From Clostridiales bacterium (lineage in GTDB: Bacteria > Bacillota > Clostridia > Lachnospirales > WQUN01): a DNA stretch of 45,887 nt. Numbering within the stretch: the stretch's first letter is position 1; each line of letters opens with the position of its first letter. The notes beneath the pieces were generated by a model. The model saw only the letters and a list, made by a program, of their open reading frames with translations, searched no databases and was not told the DNA's origin. Location: contig JAISZB010000239.1 of assembly GCA_031269465.1 (NCBI GenBank), positions 1 through 45,887 on the forward strand. Direction: 5' to 3'. This document shows, piece after piece, positions 35,311 to 44,105 of this stretch. The translations under genes were made by a program, and so were the position numbers.

Positions 35311-35769
35311 CAAATATTGATTTTTGGAGAGTTACCAAAAAGAAAGCGTTCTTTGATGCCTTATGCATATTATAAGTCTCTTAGCATAAAGATTTTAGGA
35401 AAAGCAATGCGACAACAAACTGCCCAGCTGCACCAATGCCTATTGCGACTGGTGCATTAGACTACCAGTGCGGCTCTATCGCCCACCGAAAAGCCACCAG
35501 ATTGACTTTGTTTTCTAGGTAATCTCCTCAAAAGCCAGATAAGGCTTTTGAGGATGGAGCTTTTGTATCCTGAGTATAAGCCTTTGATGGTGATAACTTT
35601 CAAGTAATTGAAGCCGAAAGAAAAAGACGCGTCCGATTCAGTACAGCATCTCGCGCGTCTTTTACCACCACATTGCATCATAGATGAAAGGCATCACTCA
35701 TTGCGCCATGGATTTCGGTTCAGAATCAAAGCCGCTCCGCCAATCGCCGTCTGTTAAGTAGAAGATAAA
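35311..35769. other. Gap with two hairpins
   Basis: No gene is seen. A perfect 12-bp hairpin (TCCTCAAAAGCC, 35525-35536, with 35543-35554) and a 10-bp one (AAAAGACGCG, 35622-35631, with 35654-35663) are present. The second has a U tract on the minus strand. Confidence 0.55.
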
Positions 35770-35803
35770 GCAAAAAGGCGTTCATATAACGAACGCCGCC
35801 TTT
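35770..35803 (-). terminator. Terminator of the Rpn-family gene
   Basis: Minus strand GGCGTTC, loop GTTATAT, GAACGCC, then TTTTTG, directly downstream of the gene ending at 35822. Confidence 0.8.
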
Positions 35804-35821
35804 ATTCGATGGGCACGAGGT

Positions 35822-36703
35822 TTAGACGGGCTGTGCCGACAGTTCCTCGATAGTATCCATATCCAATCCCGTTAACTCATGAATGTCATCAACAGAGTAA
35901 TTCTTAGCGAGCATATTTCTCGCGATCCTACAACTATTCTCATGCTGAGCATCCGCCATATCCGCCTCATAATCCGCAACTGCCCTTTCTACTAAGCTCA
36001 TAACTTCACGCTCCTTCTCGCTTAGATTTGCGACTGTCAGAAGACCGGTAGCTTTCTGGATGTAAACCGGCGCTTCCGCAGAAACTTCACCCCTGACAAA
36101 ATAGTCATGCCAGTGCTTTTGGTTCGCCGCATCCAGCTTCGACTTGCCCTTCTCAAGCTCAAAAAAAGCTTGTTTGTAGGGCTGCTTGAGATGTTTCAAC
36201 TTCCGTTTTGTGTAATATGGCTCAAATATCCTCAATGGATATGCGTCCGGGTAATGATTCTCGCCAAGAATAGTCAACTGGTATACAGGCTTCAAGCTGG
36301 AATGCCGATTAACTCTGGGAGCAGCTCCCTTTTCTTCAGCATCAGCCGCCATTTTCACCATTTTCTCGGCCTCACTGTAATTGCTGCGATATTGGTCGCG
36401 CAGATATAGGAAAAACCGCTCGTCCCAAAACCTCAGCTTCTTCAATTGCATCTCACCGATAAAGTCCGATGTCGCCATTGAAGCGCTTACGTCCTTGATT
36501 CTCCGCCTTAGCTCGGTTATTCTTTCCGATTCAACCAATGCACTATAGGAATCAATGTCATAGGGCGTCTTAAGTGTGAGTTTCTCAGGCTTGAACCCAA
36601 AGAAATCATGGATCAACCCGATGGTTATATCCTCGTTCCCCTCGCTGGCGAATGTCTTTTTGTACATCAGGTCATTCGTCGGCAGTACCTTGTCTTGCGC
36701 CAA
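35822..36703 (-). CDS. Rpn-family recombination-promoting nuclease / putative transposase
   Basis: 293 residues from a TTG with GGGGGAG upstream. N-terminus LPTNDLMYKKTFASEGNEDI is the family's opening; DFIGEMQLKKLRFWDERFFLY carries the PD-(D/E)XK E-x-Q motif. The C-terminal NMLAKNYSVDDIHELTGLDM is the small helix-turn tail seen in many Rpn proteins. Members are Ca/Mg-dependent nucleases that stimulate RecA-independent recombination, and are multicopy. Appears intact, with its own terminator. Confidence 0.9.
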   Translation of the reverse strand: MAQDKVLPTNDLMYKKTFASEGNEDITIGLIHDFFGFKPEKLTLKTPYDIDSYSALVESERITELRRRIKDVSASMATSDFIGEMQLKKLRFWDERFFLYLRDQYRSNYSEAEKMVKMAADAEEKGAAPRVNRHSSLKPVYQLTILGENHYPDAYPLRIFEPYYTKRKLKHLKQPYKQAFFELEKGKSKLDAANQKHWHDYFVRGEVSAEAPVYIQKATGLLTVANLSEKEREVMSLVERAVADYEADMADAQHENSCRIARNMLAKNYSVDDIHELTGLDMDTIEELSAQPV

Positions 36704-36842
36704 GCATTCTCCCCCTTAATGGACTTCTTCAGTTCACAGGATAGATTGCCAAGGCTCCATTCATCCCATCTTACTGGATTATAGCGCATTTTAGCCGAAA
36801 ATACATGCGCTTTTAGATCGCTGCATTGTTGTGGCGGTAGAA

Positions 36843-36873
36843 CAATCCCCGTACTTCGTGAGTACGGGGATTG
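36843..36873. repeat. Perfect 13-bp hairpin
   Basis: CAATCCCCGTACT and its complement around a 5-base loop, between two minus-strand units. No U tract. Confidence 0.85.
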
Positions 36874-36929
36874 CGCGTTAATCGTTTAAAATCGGAGGCT
36901 AAGCAAGTGGTAAAGCCCAAAGCCCAGGA

Positions 36930-37463
36930 CTATTCCCTCATCCAGAGCCGAATCCCGCAATCCAAATACTCCAAGAAGTCGACTTCCGCTGTCAACCACG
37001 ATCGCTCGTTGTTCACGCTCGCAAGCATCCCGACGGCATGATCGTAGTCCGAAAGGTAGTGGATGCCTTGCGACACGAAGTGTTCGGATGTCGACTTGCC
37101 TATGCGGTGGCCCTCTATGGCAGTCTCACGGCTCATCTGGGCAAGCGTCCAGAGGACGTGGCTGCCGCCAACGGTGTCGGCGTATTTCTCGGTACGCTTG
37201 AGCGCGCGCAGATATTTCTCCTGCTCGCGCCAGTTCAAATTGCAGGCGAAAAGTCCAGAGCTTCTGTCGCTGTGGCGCCCGTGGAATGACGGGTCGTCGA
37301 CGAGGGCGAAGAGGCGACCGAGGCCGCTGCGTTCGAGGCCTGTGCCCTCGAAATCGAGTGTCTGGCATATGTGGTTGATGCGGACGGCGCTGTCGAGGTT
37401 TTGTATGCCACGCAGGTACGCCCTCCAAAGCTGGCAAGCTTGGGGGAGGGCGAGCGCCTCTTC
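36930..37463 (-). pseudogene. Unrecognised coding fragment fused to a recombinase remnant
   Basis: A minus-strand frame is open for about 530 bases: LPQACQLWRAYLRGIQNLDS, ERSGLGRLFALVDDPSFHGR, NWREQEKYLRALKRTEKYAD, MLASVNNERSWLTAEVDFLE. It is G/C-rich and coding-like, but I do not recognise it and it has no start or ribosome site of its own. It abuts the recombinase fragment at about 37437-37470. Probably a truncated gene joined by recombination. Confidence 0.45.
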
Positions 37464-38179
37464 CTATTCAGGTAGAGGCCAAGATGGAGTACCGCAGGCT
37501 TCATAAGCGGAATTGTTCTGGTTTTTGAACCTTTGCCCGCAACTACGATTGTAGGCGTCTTGCCAAGCCGTAATTCCCGAAGCCGTAAATCCACAAGTTC
37601 CTGAACACGCACGGTCGTATCGTAAGCCAAAATCATAAGGAAGCGATTTCGAAGGCCCATCTTCGCATTCGCTTCCGGCTCGGAAAGTAATGCCCTTACC
37701 GCCGCCTCGCTCGGTTTCCAACGAATCCAAGAACTCAGAAACCGTTTTTTCGTTCGGCATATGGAACGAAACCTTGTACAGCGGTTTCTTGTTTTGCTGC
37801 TTGACAAAATCCAGCAGCATTTCAAGGGAGGCGCGTATGGTGTTGGGGCCGCTGTTGCGCTGAGACGGCAAATATACCACAAGAAAGTCACGAATCAGTC
37901 TGAACAGCGTTTCGTCGGCTGCTTTTTACATACGCCCGATTCCGGAATAACACTCTCCAAAGCTGCCCAGTTGATACCGGGGGATTGGGTAAGGTTTTCA
38001 GGCAATAGATGAATGTAATATTCCTTTGAGGACAATTCCGCGCGGCCCATGTATGCTCTCAGATAAGGCAGCATGGCGTAGAGATCGCGCTTCTCGTCAA
38101 CCCATCGGTTCAAAACAGTCGAAGCGAAGCGATGTCGGAGAAAATACAAATGTTCGTATTTTCTCTTTAATACGCACAT
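37464..38179 (-). pseudogene. Two decayed tandem tyrosine recombinases
   Basis: From the right: the C-terminus of one recombinase (FLRHRFASTVLNRWVDEKRD, MLPYLRAYMGRAELSSKEYY, stop 37895), then an overlapping second one: VVYLPSQRNSGPNTIRASLE and KTVSEFLDSLE, then after a frameshift MILAYDTTVRVQELVDLRL and VVAGKGSKTRTIPLMKP. Catalytic Arg and Lys blocks remain, but the frame is broken and the second gene's His/Tyr end is lost. The head-to-tail overlap resembles three-recombinase elements. Confidence 0.85.
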
Positions 38180-38186
38180 AAATAAA

Positions 38187-38243
38187 ATCCTAACCTTCAG
38201 ACAAAATCTCTGTATTATACATATAAGTAAAAAAGGTTAGGAT
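38187..38243. repeat. Inverted repeat beside the decayed recombinases
   Basis: ATCCTAACCTT (38187-38197) and its complement (38233-38243). It may be an end structure of the decayed element. Confidence 0.7.
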
Positions 38244-39088
38244 AATAACGGAAAATGGTTTCGTGACAGTCGCCCTTGCCCTCCAAAATCTGATTGGTGA
38301 CATCGGCGCTGCCGGGCTTACAGACGGATTCTGTTTCAATCCTTCCATAGTTGATTTCGCTGAATGTGAATACATATAACCCAATGCATGAATAACCTCA
38401 AGTGTTTAAAACGCCGCAGGTTTATCTGAAGCTGGGATGCGCGATTTTTGCACGTTGCTTTTCTCGTCAATTTCGCACTCATTGGATATGTTGATTCGCG
38501 GATGCGCCAATGTCCCGGACAGGGGCGCAGATGCAACCTTGAGCATCAAAAACAGGGCTTTGCGCATAGTGGCAGTGAGAGGTGGACAAACACGCCTTTT
38601 AGCGCCCCCAATTGGAAATATTTGGCTGTTTCGGAGTCTATTTTCCGGTTTCTTTGAACCTCTACTGCAAATACGGCATTCGGGTGCTAATGCAGGCCGT
38701 TTCCGGCACCTCAGTACAGCCGCTGCCGTTATGGCTTCCCTTAAGTTTTTTATAAATGTTATACTGATATAACTTATAGCATAAATTATTATGATAAATT
38801 ATTCTGAAACAGAAATATTTACCAAAATTGATAAATTAAACTATTCATTTTAATATAATTTTACATTATAAACCTATGTTTTAGATATTTTATAATTTTT
38901 TTAATTATATATTGACAGTTTATAATCTTTTTGCTAAAATAAATAAAATAAGTATTGAATGTTAGGAGGCAAACTTTTAGTTGGTTGGTTTGATTTAATA
39001 AAACTTGCAGTCGAATGTAATCGGAGTTACTGTCGTAATTGCAATGATCGCAGAGTATTAAATTAAGTCTGTTATTGCAAGCTAAAGA
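38244..39088. other. Long AT-rich gap
   Basis: No gene is supported; short frames lack motifs. 38760-38960 is strongly AT-rich. Confidence 0.5.
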
Positions 39089-39193
39089 TATACTAATTTG
39101 CAGTCACATGTACCGATTTTGGAGCTTGATTATCCATTGCTGAGCTGTATAATCAAGCTCCAAAATTGGTGATTTCATATGCGAATCAGTATA
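39089..39193. repeat. Palindromic element
   Basis: Arms TTTTGGAGCTTGATTAT and ATAATCAAGCTCCAAAA with a short centre; termini TACTAATTTGCAGTCACATG and ATATGCGAATCAGTATA. Confidence 0.93.
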
Positions 39194-39258
39194 GATTGGT
39201 TTTAGCCCCTCAGTATAGCTTCCATATCCCATGCATCGCTGCCTTTAAACGCGGTTGA

Positions 39259-39383
39259 TATACCGATTTTCATTCATGTTCCTATTTTGGAGCTTGATTA
39301 TCCACTGAAAGGTGCGAAATGCATTTCGCACTCGCTGTATAGTCAGGCTCCAAAAAAGGTGACTTTCTATGAAAATCAGCATA
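39259..39383. repeat. Palindromic element next to the integrase
   Basis: TATACCGATTTTCATTCATG, TTTTGGAGCTTGATTATCC, the centre GGTGCGAAATGCATTTCGCA, AGTCAGGCTCCAAAAAAGG and ATGAAAATCAGCATAG. Its end is 40 bases before the integrase start. Confidence 0.95.
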
Positions 39384-39422
39384 GAACTGCACTGCGTACT
39401 TTCAAGGAAAGGTAGATCAGCA

Positions 39423-40265
39423 TTGAAAATCGAAGAGCTTCGCAACGACATGCAACATTTCAAAACATATCTCGTGCTTTCTGAATTAAGTGAAAGAACC
39501 GTCAATAAATATATGCACGATATAAATTCTCTTCTGGCATTTTTAGAATTGGACAGGAAACTACCGGAGCTGAGCAAGGAGGGACTGATTGAGTATAAGA
39601 AGCAGGTTTTGGAAGGTTACAATGTAACCAGCGCAAATACTTATTTCGTGGCGATAAATCGGTATTTGGGATGGCTTGGGCTTGCAGAATTGAAGCTGAA
39701 GTCTGAAAGGGTTCAAAATAATTGGAGCATTGACAAGGTCATATCAAAGGGCGAGTATGAGCAGCTTTGCAAATATGCGCTTGAGAATCACCTTAAGAAG
39801 TACTATTACATAATGCGCGTATTGGCTTGCACAGGGATACGCATAGGGGAGCTTAAATACATAACCAAAGAATCCATTCAGAACGGCATGGCTACAGTAT
39901 GCCATAAAAGCAAGCATCGCGATATTTTCATCTCTGATGAATTGATATTTTTGCTTTCAGGGTACTGCACTGAGCTGGAAATCAAGCAAGGGTTCATTTT
40001 TTTTGGCAGAAATATGGAGAGGCCCCTCTGCGAATCTTGCGTATGGAAGATGCTAAAGCAAATAGCAAAGCATGCGGGGATAGACTCCAATAAAGTCTAT
40101 CCTCACAGCTTCAGGCATCTCTTTGCCAAGACATATATGACTGAAGTGGGAAATATCGCTGAACTTGCTGATATTTTAGGCCATTCCAGCATTGAAACCA
40201 CAAGGCTCTACACATTGACGTCCAAAACAGAGAAGAGACGCAATATTGCCAAGCTGGGACTATGA
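39423..40265 (+). CDS. Tyrosine recombinase (integrase)
   Basis: 280 residues from a TTG at 39423 after AAGGAAAGG; an ATG at 39369 lies in the palindromic element and has no ribosome site. Core-binding domain: FKTYLVLSELSERTVNKYMH. Catalytic domain: Arg in ACTGIRIGELKYI, Lys in VCHKSKHRDIFI, HSFRHLFAKTYM, LGHSSIETTRLYTL with the nucleophile Tyr. All are present. Close in layout to XerC/D-like and phage integrases. Palindromic elements flank it within 40 bases on the left and 10 on the right. Confidence 0.93.
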   Translation: MKIEELRNDMQHFKTYLVLSELSERTVNKYMHDINSLLAFLELDRKLPELSKEGLIEYKKQVLEGYNVTSANTYFVAINRYLGWLGLAELKLKSERVQNNWSIDKVISKGEYEQLCKYALENHLKKYYYIMRVLACTGIRIGELKYITKESIQNGMATVCHKSKHRDIFISDELIFLLSGYCTELEIKQGFIFFGRNMERPLCESCVWKMLKQIAKHAGIDSNKVYPHSFRHLFAKTYMTEVGNIAELADILGHSSIETTRLYTLTSKTEKRRNIAKLGL

Positions 40266-40274
40266 GAAGAAATT

Positions 40275-40360
40275 TGATGTGCAGTCAAATGCGCCTTTTT
40301 GGAGCTTGACTGTTCAATTTCACATTTTACAGTCAAGCTCCAAAATGGGAGCGTTTTTGC
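40275..40360. repeat. Palindromic element after the integrase
   Basis: GTGCAGTCAAATGCGCC, TTTTTGGAGCTTGACTGT and ACAGTCAAGCTCCAAAAT. Both arms carry GACTGT in place of GATTAT, another matched change. Confidence 0.9.
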
Positions 40361-40426
40361 AAAAAGCATTGCAAAATTTCTCCAAAGGGATTCTCGATCA
40401 CCTGCGCGTTCGATATTATGCATAGA

Positions 40427-40475
40427 CGCGCAGTCGAAGGAACCTATTTTGGAGCTTTTTTATACGCTTCAGCAT
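40427..40475. repeat. Palindromic element, half copy
   Basis: GCGCAGTCGAAGGAACCT then ATTTTGGAGCTTTTTTATAC; no right arm. Confidence 0.7.
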
Positions 40476-40540
40476 AGCGCTTGCCAAGACGTTGCGATAA
40501 CCTTTAAAAGCTTGAGGCAAGATTGCCTGGCTTGATTTGA

Positions 40541-43444
40541 TCAGGACGAGATTTTTCCTCCAACCGAGACAATGTCCTGTTCCAATAGTTTGGACCATAT
40601 TTTGGCGTCATAGCGCAGGTCATCTGGCATGGCGCACTGGATTTCCAGCCTCATCCGCGACATGGCCTCTGGATCGACGACGCCCAGGAAGACATTTGCT
40701 CCGTAGTCCCAAAGCCTATACGGCTGCCATTGTTCGTCCCAGTTTGCCAGGACATGGTTTCTGACGCCAATAAAATCCGAATAGCTGACGCTGAGATCTT
40801 CAAGATACTTAGGTATGCCCGCAAAGGCTGCAAGCGTGCTTTCAGGCTTTGGATCTCTGTACGACTTAACCGTGACCGAACCATCGTGGCTGACTGAGAC
40901 GCTGACTCCGTAAGCGCCGCCTTCATCTCTTACCTTTGGCCAGAGGTAGTCATAGTTTAGCAGGCTTGCGGTTACTAGAAACGAGCCGCTGCACTCGCTT
41001 TGAGCCTCAATAAGGCTTCCTCCTTGGACGACGGCCTGAGTTTGTGAAAGCGGGCGAGCGTATTCCTCGCGCTTTTTAAGCGGAGGAAAGTCGTATTCAA
41101 GGCTTTTCTCAATTCGTCTGCCCTTTGAGGCGCTAGCCCTGGACGCAAGCGCGGCAGTCAGCGGCTTGGAGGAGCTCTTGAATGAATTGAATGCGCGATC
41201 GCTTCCGGTAAAGCTGATTACGGCGTTTCCGCTATCCAGAGCGATTTTTTTCACTGAAATGAGATTTTCCTCTATCCGGTTCCACTGCTGGCTGAAATCC
41301 TGAAGCAGATCTGAAATGAAAGCGTAGTAGCCGGGGCCGCTTGACTCATAGTTGTACCTTCCCGCGCAGGATAGCTGTCCCTGGCAGTTGGATAGTGGCA
41401 TGGCATTCTCATAGTTATAGTCCATGGCCGCTTTGGCCTGCAGCAAATAATTCTTTACCGCATTCTTCTCAGGCGCAACGTCCGGATCCAATAGACTGGC
41501 GGCAGATAGAGCCATATAATTGACGTTTTGATCCATGGCTTTTATTGATATATGGATTCTGGGATGGCATTCCCTGTTGGATCCGTAAGGGTGATCGGCT
41601 GCCAGCCATCCGGAAGAATCTCCCAGCGAGGCTTTCGCCTCGCTGGGCAGGAAGCTGAAGTCGCCCAAAGTGTGCGCAAGTATTTGGGCGTATCCTATAA
41701 GCGGCTGAGGAATCCGGGAGGCGTCGAGATACAGATGCAAGGATGAAATTCCATTTGTATTAAGCTTTGTATGCACCAGCGTTGCTCCGCCTTTATTAAT
41801 GAGACTGTATTTGGGCGCGGATGGCGCCTTGTTTTTTGCTGGCGCTGCAAAGGTAGGGGAAGCGGAATTTTTTGGCTGTCCTGACCAAATCGAGTACTCT
41901 TCCGCTTTTTTCTTCATGAGATCCAGTTCGGCAGGTTCGAGGTTCCTTTGAATTTCTGCCCAAATGCCGTTTTTTTCTCCGCCCGGCATCAAGAATACTT
42001 CCGTGCGGTGCGGGTTATCCAGAAGGGCCTGGGCGGCGCTCTTGGCGTAATCTTGGGTGAAGGACTCCAAAGCTTTAAGCCATGTCTCTTCATTAAGCCT
42101 TGAGCCGTAAATGAATCCGGCAATTGCTTCAATTCCCAAGTCTACCCCTCTATGGGGCTGGTTTTTTGAGTTCGCGAGGCTGTATTTGCTCTTGCCTAAA
42201 AGGGATGAGAGCCTGTCCTCTGAAACGCCATTCTTTGATATCGCTTCCAGGCATCCGTATGCGGCGTCTCTGGCGATGCTTCTGCAGCCGGGAAGCACCC
42301 CTCTCATTACTATGGACAGTACGCACTGGCTTGACATGCTGTTGAACTGCGCCCATGCCTCTTCAGCAAGGCCTTTGTCCGCAATCTCGCGCTTTAGGAT
42401 GGAATCGCTTCCTTCGGAGAGAAGCTCGGAAAAGAGCTCCATCTTCGCCGTTTCGCAAGGGTCTGATCTGTCGCAGACTACATAATTCAGCGACAGATCA
42501 GATTTTCCCTCGCTTGCTGGATAGAGCGCTTCTTTAACGGCTGGCTTGATGAAAGCCGGCTCTTTTTCCATTGGAAGACGCGGCTCTATCCTGGAAGATG
42601 AAAAACCGCTTAGGTATTCTTCATCCAGAAGCTTAAGCGTTTCATCTAGATTCTGTTTTCCGTATACGTAGATTAAGGCGTTTGAAGGATCATAGTTGGA
42701 TGTATACGTTCTTAGGAAGTCGTCGTATGTGAGATTTGGGATTTCATCAGGAATGCCCCCAGAGTCGAATTGCTGCCTCGTCTGAGGAAAAAGGGAGGCG
42801 TTTATCTCAAAATCCAAGTAGGCTAAATCAGAAGCGTATACTCCTTTCATTTCATTAAAGACAGTTCCATTTAAGGCGAGCTGACCGTCTTCGCTGAATT
42901 CATATCTCCAGCCCTCTCTCTGAAAGATTTTCTCCTCCATCAGCACTCTTGGATAGAAGATGCCGTCCAGGTAAGCCTTCATGAGCTTCCTGTAATCATA
43001 TTCATCCCTAGAAGCGAACGCATAGAATGTAAAGTCGTGGTAAGTCATCGCGTTTAAAAATGTTGCGGTTGAATGGTTGAGATAGTAAGTGAAGGGCTTG
43101 CTCTCTTCGCGCCTGTTTGAGCCTTCAAGCAGGCAGTGCTCTATTATGTGGCTGACTCCCGTGTTGTTTTCCGGAATAGTCTTGAATCCGATTCCGAAAG
43201 CCATTTCGGAGTCGTCGAAAGCAGCATGCTCCAAAGTCGCGCCTGAGAGTTCATGACGCAGGATTACTGCCTCGCCGTCGTCAGAGAGGGTTCTGGAGAT
43301 CTCCCTGAAGCCGTGAATCAATTCTTCGGATGCGGCACTTAAAGGCTCTGCCGGCGCAGAGCCGCCGGGAATCTGCGCAGAGGCCTTAAAGCTCAGCGCA
43401 GCGGCAAAGATGATGCAAAGCAACAGAAAAGTTCTTTTTCTCAT
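40541..43444 (-). CDS. Secreted M16C-family (insulinase/presequence-type) metalloprotease
   Basis: 967 residues from ATG 43444 (AAAGGA eight bases upstream). Signal peptide: RKRTFLLLCIIFAAALSFKASA with likely cleavage after ASA. The inverted zinc motif HIIEH is in GVSHIIEHCLLEGS, with the third ligand Glu in NGTVFNEMKGVYAS. Four M16 repeats over about 950 residues are as in presequence protease/falcilysin relatives; GAYGVSVSVSHDGSVTVKSY is the substrate-clamp region. It would degrade peptides outside the membrane. A CCCAGCGAGGC/GCCTCGCTGGG hairpin lies inside the gene (about 41624-41649). Confidence 0.92.
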   Translation of the reverse strand: MRKRTFLLLCIIFAAALSFKASAQIPGGSAPAEPLSAASEELIHGFREISRTLSDDGEAVILRHELSGATLEHAAFDDSEMAFGIGFKTIPENNTGVSHIIEHCLLEGSNRREESKPFTYYLNHSTATFLNAMTYHDFTFYAFASRDEYDYRKLMKAYLDGIFYPRVLMEEKIFQREGWRYEFSEDGQLALNGTVFNEMKGVYASDLAYLDFEINASLFPQTRQQFDSGGIPDEIPNLTYDDFLRTYTSNYDPSNALIYVYGKQNLDETLKLLDEEYLSGFSSSRIEPRLPMEKEPAFIKPAVKEALYPASEGKSDLSLNYVVCDRSDPCETAKMELFSELLSEGSDSILKREIADKGLAEEAWAQFNSMSSQCVLSIVMRGVLPGCRSIARDAAYGCLEAISKNGVSEDRLSSLLGKSKYSLANSKNQPHRGVDLGIEAIAGFIYGSRLNEETWLKALESFTQDYAKSAAQALLDNPHRTEVFLMPGGEKNGIWAEIQRNLEPAELDLMKKKAEEYSIWSGQPKNSASPTFAAPAKNKAPSAPKYSLINKGGATLVHTKLNTNGISSLHLYLDASRIPQPLIGYAQILAHTLGDFSFLPSEAKASLGDSSGWLAADHPYGSNRECHPRIHISIKAMDQNVNYMALSAASLLDPDVAPEKNAVKNYLLQAKAAMDYNYENAMPLSNCQGQLSCAGRYNYESSGPGYYAFISDLLQDFSQQWNRIEENLISVKKIALDSGNAVISFTGSDRAFNSFKSSSKPLTAALASRASASKGRRIEKSLEYDFPPLKKREEYARPLSQTQAVVQGGSLIEAQSECSGSFLVTASLLNYDYLWPKVRDEGGAYGVSVSVSHDGSVTVKSYRDPKPESTLAAFAGIPKYLEDLSVSYSDFIGVRNHVLANWDEQWQPYRLWDYGANVFLGVVDPEAMSRMRLEIQCAMPDDLRYDAKIWSKLLEQDIVSVGGKISS

Positions 43445-43509
43445 GAAGACATTCCTTTCGTTTTGGGTATGAGGCATAGAGGCGGCAATGCCCGCTCATC
43501 TGTGAGAGC

Positions 43510-43608
43510 TTATACGGATTTACCGATTTTCCTGCAATGTGCTTTATCATCCACTTGGACGATGTATAATAAAGCTCCAAAAAAGGCGGTTCCTAAGAAA
43601 ACCAGTAT
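43510..43608. repeat. Palindromic element upstream of the protease gene
   Basis: TTATACGGATTTACCGATTT, GCTTTATCATCC (left arm with the GGAG block deleted), ATAATAAAGCTCCAAAAAAG and AAGAAAACCAGTATTG. The matched arms GCTTTAT/ATAAAGC differ from the family GCTTGAT. Confidence 0.8.
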
Positions 43609-43941
43609 TGTTATATTGTATGGCCAATAACAAAAATTTAACATGTAAAATATTAGCATTTATTTCTACCGTCACTTTCACAATGTTTTTAAAATATCTC
43701 AATGAACTATGCAGTCCAAACAAAAAAAATTTCGTATACTATAATGCAGGAAAAATGAAGGAAAAGCTCTATTGAACAAATTTCTTCTCAAACCCTCCCA
43801 GACTGGATATTTCCTATATAATCAATCAAGCTCACCCTGAATTCTTGCTAAATGCAGCAAGCAGACATTGACTAAAATGCTTTTATATGCTCGATTTGCA
43901 TATGAAAATTTCTATAGGAATTTGTCTGCAAATCGGCATTT
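43609..43941. other. Gap, no gene seen
   Basis: AT-rich. A 78-codon frame (43539-43775) starts inside the palindromic element and shows no motif, so it is not called. Confidence 0.4.
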
Positions 43942-44059
43942 GCCGATTTTAATCTCCTTTTTTAGATCTTGATTATCTATTGAGTGGCGCGATTGATATC
44001 GCCATTTGCAATCGCTGTATAATCAAGATCTAAAAAGGTAATTTTCCATGAAAATCAGT
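43942..44059. repeat. Palindromic element with compensated arms
   Basis: Left arm CTTTTTTAGATCTTGATTAT, right arm ATAATCAAGATCTAAAAAG. Both differ from the family GGAGC/GCTCC at the same paired positions. The centre (GCGCGATTGATATCGCCATT) also differs. Confidence 0.93.
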
Positions 44060-44105
44060 TGCCTGCAAGTTAAATTGCTAATTTCAGCGTTAAGGAGAGG
44101 ATGGC

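Noticed and set aside
34446-35375. Several overlapping plus-strand frames as separate small genes
   Set aside because: Together they form one frameshifted IS4-family transposase.
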